Source of the DNA: CAZIGK01 sp964538615
Lineage (GTDB): Bacteria > Pseudomonadota > Alphaproteobacteria > Rickettsiales > RI-342
DNA length: 34,495 nucleotides
Assembly: GCA_964538615.1 (NCBI GenBank)
Contig: CAZIGK010000019.1
Location: forward strand, 1 to 34,495
Direction of reading: 5' to 3'
Position numbers and translations under genes: made by a program. Below the pieces are notes generated by a model that ran no database searches, had not been told where the DNA came from, and saw nothing but the letters and a program-made list of their open reading frames with translations. Below, in pieces: positions 31,645 through 34,495 of the stretch. The first letter of the stretch is position 1. Every line of letters begins with the position of its first letter.

Positions 31645-33017
31645 GCCCGTAGCGGTAGCGTGGGGGTGTCATCCATTTCCACCTCTTCAGCTTCCAGTAG
31701 CAAAGGTTCATCCAGCACAGTGAAGGCGGCCAGAGGTTGTGGCAGGGGTTTGCCCTTGCTGGGGCGAACCCCCAGTTGTTCCATGCGCTTGGCGCGTGGT
31801 AACAGTCGGCTGTTGACAGAGCGGCCAAATTTATGGAAATGCTCAGCCGCCTGCTTCAGGCTTTTGCCCATATTGCCTGCATGCGTTATGACCTGCGACA
31901 AAGCTTCCAGCAATTGCTGGGTTTGTTCCATGATACGTTCATGGTTTTCTGCCTGTTGTGCCATATCAATTTCAATACGGCTTAACGCCAGCAATCCCGC
32001 CAGCCCGGTGGGACCGGCGGGAATAATATCCAGTTCGGCACAGCGTTTCAAAAACGTCCCATCAGCCTGATACATATGTTCCAGTGCTGCTTCATTCGGC
32101 ACAAACATCACATTCAAAATACGACGCGGGCTTTTACCCTGCGTGTCTTTAAAAACTTCCTGTACGGTGGATTTATAGTCTTTACTCGCCAACACCCTTA
32201 CATGCGCCATCATGGATTTTCTGACAGCCTGTGTCGCCGCGTCTTTTTCTTCCGGTGTTTTGGCTTCTGCCATGTGCAGCAGGAAGGTGCTGGCTTTGCT
32301 GTCAATCACCATCACGGTATCCCGTGGCAGAAACACCACCGCATCCGGTCGGAACTGTCGCCCCTCCCGCGTGCGGAGGGCATATTGCATCTGAAAATCG
32401 CGTCCCGCTTCCAGCCCGACCGATTTCAGGCTGTTTTCCAGTCCAATTTCTCCCATATTGCCCGCGGCGGTAGGGTTTTTCAGGGCTTCCCACATGGTAT
32501 CCACCGTGCCGCGCTGCTCGGTGATATTCTGGTGCAGATGATGTACCGATTGTTCCAGTGTTTGAAAATGCTTAAGCAAACCTTCTGTGGTTTTTTGGGT
32601 CGTTTCTTCGCTTTCCTTGCGGGCCTGTATCATTTCCCGTTTGTGGTCTTCCAGCAGCTTGCTGGAAAGCTCCTGCCCGGCCTGTAGAACGGATGCCCGT
32701 GCCGCCTGTAAACTTTCCTGCTTCAGCTTGTCCCATTCCTGCATCTGTTGCTGCATATCCTGCAACTGCTGACGCAGGCGTGCGGCTTCGGTTTCCGCAG
32801 CGCGTGCCTGTTGCACCTGTTGCAGGCTGTCGGCCAGTTGTTGTTGCAGGCCTGAACTGCGAGTGGTGGCCTCGGTTGCTTCCTGTAACAGGCGTTCCTT
32901 GTCTGCCCACAGATTTTTGACTTGTTGCCGAAGGGAAAGCCAAGCAACAACCGTTATCAATAAGCCAAAGGTTACAGCACCGGCATAGCCGACCAACAGC
33001 AGGGTAGCATTCGTCAT
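31626..33017 (-). CDS. rmuC: DNA recombination protein RmuC
   Basis: A 463-residue protein with an N-terminal membrane anchor (ATLLLVGYAGAVTFGLLITV), a long Gln-rich coiled coil (about residues 30-170) and a nuclease-like core with RmuC motifs (AAGNMGEIGLENSLKSVGL, RQFRPDAVVFLPRDTVMVID, VIDSKASTFL, VMFVPNEAALEHMY, PTGLAGLLALSRIEI). It limits inversions at short repeats in E. coli. The start at 33017 has AGGA 7 nt upstream. The C-terminus ends shortly after PLRALASGD at a tandem duplication. Divergent from lolA, the two starts being 57 bp apart. Confidence 0.93.
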   Translation of the reverse strand: MTNATLLLVGYAGAVTFGLLITVVAWLSLRQQVKNLWADKERLLQEATEATTRSSGLQQQLADSLQQVQQARAAETEAARLRQQLQDMQQQMQEWDKLKQESLQAARASVLQAGQELSSKLLEDHKREMIQARKESEETTQKTTEGLLKHFQTLEQSVHHLHQNITEQRGTVDTMWEALKNPTAAGNMGEIGLENSLKSVGLEAGRDFQMQYALRTREGRQFRPDAVVFLPRDTVMVIDSKASTFLLHMAEAKTPEEKDAATQAVRKSMMAHVRVLASKDYKSTVQEVFKDTQGKSPRRILNVMFVPNEAALEHMYQADGTFLKRCAELDIIPAGPTGLAGLLALSRIEIDMAQQAENHERIMEQTQQLLEALSQVITHAGNMGKSLKQAAEHFHKFGRSVNSRLLPRAKRMEQLGVRPSKGKPLPQPLAAFTVLDEPLLLEAEEVEMDDTPTLPLRALASGD

Positions 33018-33074
33018 CTTGCGTCCTTGTTTGAAAACTTCTACGGTGATCACCTTAACCGGATAGGATTCAGG

Positions 33075-33722
33075 ATGCAAAGAAACAGCTTCACTTTCCC
33101 ATGCCTACTGCTCATCACACTGTGGTTTGGCGGAGCCTCTGCCGCCTTTGCACAACAGGATATCCAGCATAAAGTGCGCGTGCGCGAGGCCGAGCGCCAC
33201 TTGAACGCGATGCAGGCGGTGGTGGCACAATTCACCCAAACCGCACCGGATGGCGAGGTTTCCTACGGCACGTTCTTTTACAAAAAGCCGGGTAAGTTAC
33301 GCTGGCAGTATCAGCCGCCCGTACCGTTGCTGATTGTCTCAGAGGGGACAAAACTGGCTTATCAGGATTTTGAGCTGGATCAGGTTAGTTACCTCTCCAT
33401 AGACGAGACATTGATGGGGTTATTTGCCCGCCCCACCCTGAAGCTGGAGGGAGAGTTTACCATTCCGGTTGCCCGTCTGGTGGAAGAAGATAGGGTGCTG
33501 GAAGTGCGGTTGCAGCAAAAGCAACCGGGCAATGAAGATTCCCTGCTATTGGCTATAGACCGCAAAACCGGGCACTTGCTGCGCATGGAACTGACCGATG
33601 CCTCACAGCGCACTACCATGGTTCGCTTCTCGGATTGGAAAGATGGCCAGACGCTGGAAAACAGCCTGTTCCGTATTGATGAAGTGCAACGCATGCTGAA
33701 TCGGCGCGAGAAAATACGATAA
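33075..33722 (+). CDS. lolA: Outer-membrane lipoprotein carrier LolA-like
   Basis: A 215-residue periplasmic protein that would shuttle lipoproteins from the inner membrane to the outer-membrane acceptor. The signal peptide MQRNSFTFPCLLLITLWFGG is followed by cleavage after AFA. Mature motifs: LNAMQAVVAQFTQTAPDGEV, GTFFYKKPGKLRWQY (the conserved Arg-Trp pair), LLIVSEGTKLAYQDFELDQV and LFARPTL. ATG 33075 is preferred, with AGGA 6 nt upstream; the frame is open 16 residues further back but overlaps the rmuC promoter. Divergent from rmuC. Confidence 0.88.
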   Translation: MQRNSFTFPCLLLITLWFGGASAAFAQQDIQHKVRVREAERHLNAMQAVVAQFTQTAPDGEVSYGTFFYKKPGKLRWQYQPPVPLLIVSEGTKLAYQDFELDQVSYLSIDETLMGLFARPTLKLEGEFTIPVARLVEEDRVLEVRLQQKQPGNEDSLLLAIDRKTGHLLRMELTDASQRTTMVRFSDWKDGQTLENSLFRIDEVQRMLNRREKIR

Positions 33723-33742
33723 CGTAAAATAACTGCTGTACT

Positions 33743-33775
33743 GTGCGTTAAATTGTCATAATCTGATGATAGGTT
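33743..33775 (+). promoter_or_regulatory. Weaker Pho-box-like promoter of the DUF1150-like gene
   Basis: The second heptamer TGTCATA (33754-33760) is good; the first (33743-33749, GTGCGTT) is poor. TAGGTT (33770-33775) begins exactly 10 nt after GTCAT and, like the 28321 promoter, reads ATAGGTTG. Confidence 0.45.
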
Positions 33776-33812
33776 GAATGGATGGATTGCAAGAGCAAGA
33801 GGAAGCTGCCCC

Positions 33813-34037
33813 ATGAGTAAAGACCCTCTACAGGATCTCCGTCAGGCGATAGGGCTGAGTGCCCTGACATTGCTGGATGCGTCTTGCCTGTCCTATATTC
33901 GGGAAGTGCAAACGGAAAAAGGCAAAAAACACGCCCTTTTCGCCGCAGATGGCACGCAACTGGCTGTGTTTGACAGCTATGAAGCGGCCTATTTTACTGC
34001 TCGCCAGCATGATCTGGAACCGCATAAAGTGCAATAG
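33813..34037 (+). CDS. DUF1150-like small protein
   Basis: A 74-residue protein (MSKDPLQDLRQAIGLS...) with the pattern of the alphaproteobacterial DUF1150 family: YIREVQ near the middle, then HALFAADGTQLAVFDSYEAA and ending ARQHDLEPHKVQ. Function unknown; family members often neighbour small heat-shock protein genes, which are not present here. ATG 33813 has AGGA about 9 nt upstream; a TTG at 33774 is in frame but lies in the promoter. Confidence 0.75.
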   Translation: MSKDPLQDLRQAIGLSALTLLDASCLSYIREVQTEKGKKHALFAADGTQLAVFDSYEAAYFTARQHDLEPHKVQ

Positions 34038-34057
34038 CCCCCATCTTCTGCCTCTTT

Positions 34058-34354
34058 CTATCCTATCCGCTCCTCTGCCATGGCGGTGGTGACCACAGCG
34101 GCGACTTCATCATCATCCTGCGTGTTGCCGTGACGGAACAGCAACCATTCATGCCTGCGATGGTAGCGGATGCTATAGACCAGTTCACCCGGCAACCAAC
34201 GGCGGCGAGTGGCAAAGGCCACCAGAATGTCTTTGATGCACCATACTGTTGTGATGAGGGTGGTGAAGAGGAAGAGTGCAATCAACACCTGCACCAGTGG
34301 GTCAGCGGTGTGGAACTTATTGAGCATATCGGCGGTGATGGAGTAATTGTTCAT
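34058..34354 (-). CDS. Small membrane protein, unrecognised
   Basis: A 98-residue protein starting MNNYSITADMLNKF with one hydrophobic segment (about residues 20-40, VQVLIALFLFTTLITTVWCI), then a basic patch (ATRRRWLPGELVYSIRYHRR) and an acidic/Ala-rich tail. Topology with the basic side inside is likely. The start at 34354 is supported by AGGA 8 nt upstream. It is convergent with the DUF1150-like gene, with only 20 bp between stops. No function can be assigned. Confidence 0.72.
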   Translation of the reverse strand: MNNYSITADMLNKFHTADPLVQVLIALFLFTTLITTVWCIKDILVAFATRRRWLPGELVYSIRYHRRHEWLLFRHGNTQDDDEVAAVVTTAMAEERIG

Positions 34355-34392
34355 GGCGGTATCCTGTTGTAAAAAAGGACTAAAAACACAAA

Positions 34393-34420
34393 CGGCACTA
34401 GCGGGCTTCCGCAAGTGCCG
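34393..34420 (-). terminator. Intrinsic terminator, minus strand
   Basis: CGGCACT (34393-34399) pairs with AGTGCCG (34414-34420) and GCGG with CCGC inside, across one A-A mismatch, with the 4-nt loop GCTT. Reading the minus strand it is followed by a T-rich stretch (34370-34392). It would end the gene leaving the window. Confidence 0.72.
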
Positions 34421-34439
34421 GGGTGTTCAAAAGCCACAG

Positions 34440-34495
34440 TTAGATGGCCGCGACGCTTTTACTGCGTGCAGCTATTACATAACGCCGCCACCCCG
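34440..34495 (-). CDS. C-terminal end of a gene leaving the window (tentative)
   Basis: The minus frame open from the edge encodes GWRRYVIAARSKSVAAI and stops at 34442-34440, 20 nt before a good terminator, which supports it being the true 3' end. Two other frames also stop within this stretch, so identity and frame remain unsure. Confidence 0.4.
   Translation of the reverse strand, partial: GWRRYVIAARSKSVAAI

Overview
The window reads as a chromosomal segment of a free-living or host-associated alphaproteobacterium with mid-range GC. The evidence is gene content and order. An alr / radA / cvpA / purF / short-chain dehydrogenase block on the minus strand is a familiar alphaproteobacterial arrangement, ThrB is of the alphaproteobacterial kinase type, and PhaR, a DUF1150-like protein and dnaX-ybaB-recR are all present. 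I cannot place it below class; a Rhodospirillales- or Micavibrionales-like lineage would fit but is not shown. There are no rRNA, tRNA, CRISPR, phage or insertion-sequence genes that I can see. Two runs of N (210-236 and 1309-1318) have lengths that break the frames of thrB and purF. Both genes look intact on either side, so these are assembly artefacts.

Layout. 1-8545 (minus): alr, mlaE, mlaF, radA, then cvpA, purF, SDR, thrB, in tightly packed operons with ATGA overlaps. A plus-strand receiver-domain gene (3888-4325) sits between radA and cvpA. 8696-9490 (plus): an orphan gene. 9591-13180 (minus): a polyhydroxybutyrate operon in the order phaE-like, phaC, phaA, phaB, with the regulator phaR divergent (13258-13809). 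13905-15887 (minus): an OmpA-like protein and a degenerate EAL protein. 16027-19303 (plus): an AsmA-like protein and an ArsR-type regulator. 19527-22227 (plus): three unrecognised genes, two of them paralogues. 22236-23063 (minus): a GNAT acetyltransferase carrying in-frame tandem repeats. 23202-28291 (plus): uvrD/pcrA, dnaX, ybaB, recR. 28386-31559 (plus): two tandem lipase-like alpha/beta hydrolases. 31626-34495: rmuC, lolA, a DUF1150-like gene, a small membrane protein and the tail of a gene leaving the window.

The main unexpected signal is regulatory. Six intergenic regions contain a direct repeat of a TGTCAT-like heptamer with an 11-bp period and an AT-rich 4-bp spacer, the architecture of a PhoB (Pho) box. 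In five of the six a TANNNT -10-like hexamer starts exactly 10 nt after the second GTCAT. They precede the receiver gene (3888), the orphans at 8696 and 19527, both hydrolases (28386, 29988) and the DUF1150-like gene (33813). None was found ahead of the housekeeping genes. The window therefore appears to hold a scattered phosphate-starvation regulon made largely of undescribed genes inserted between conserved blocks. In the 19527 promoter a (CT)11 tract lies between the box and the -10-like element, so spacing there could be variable.
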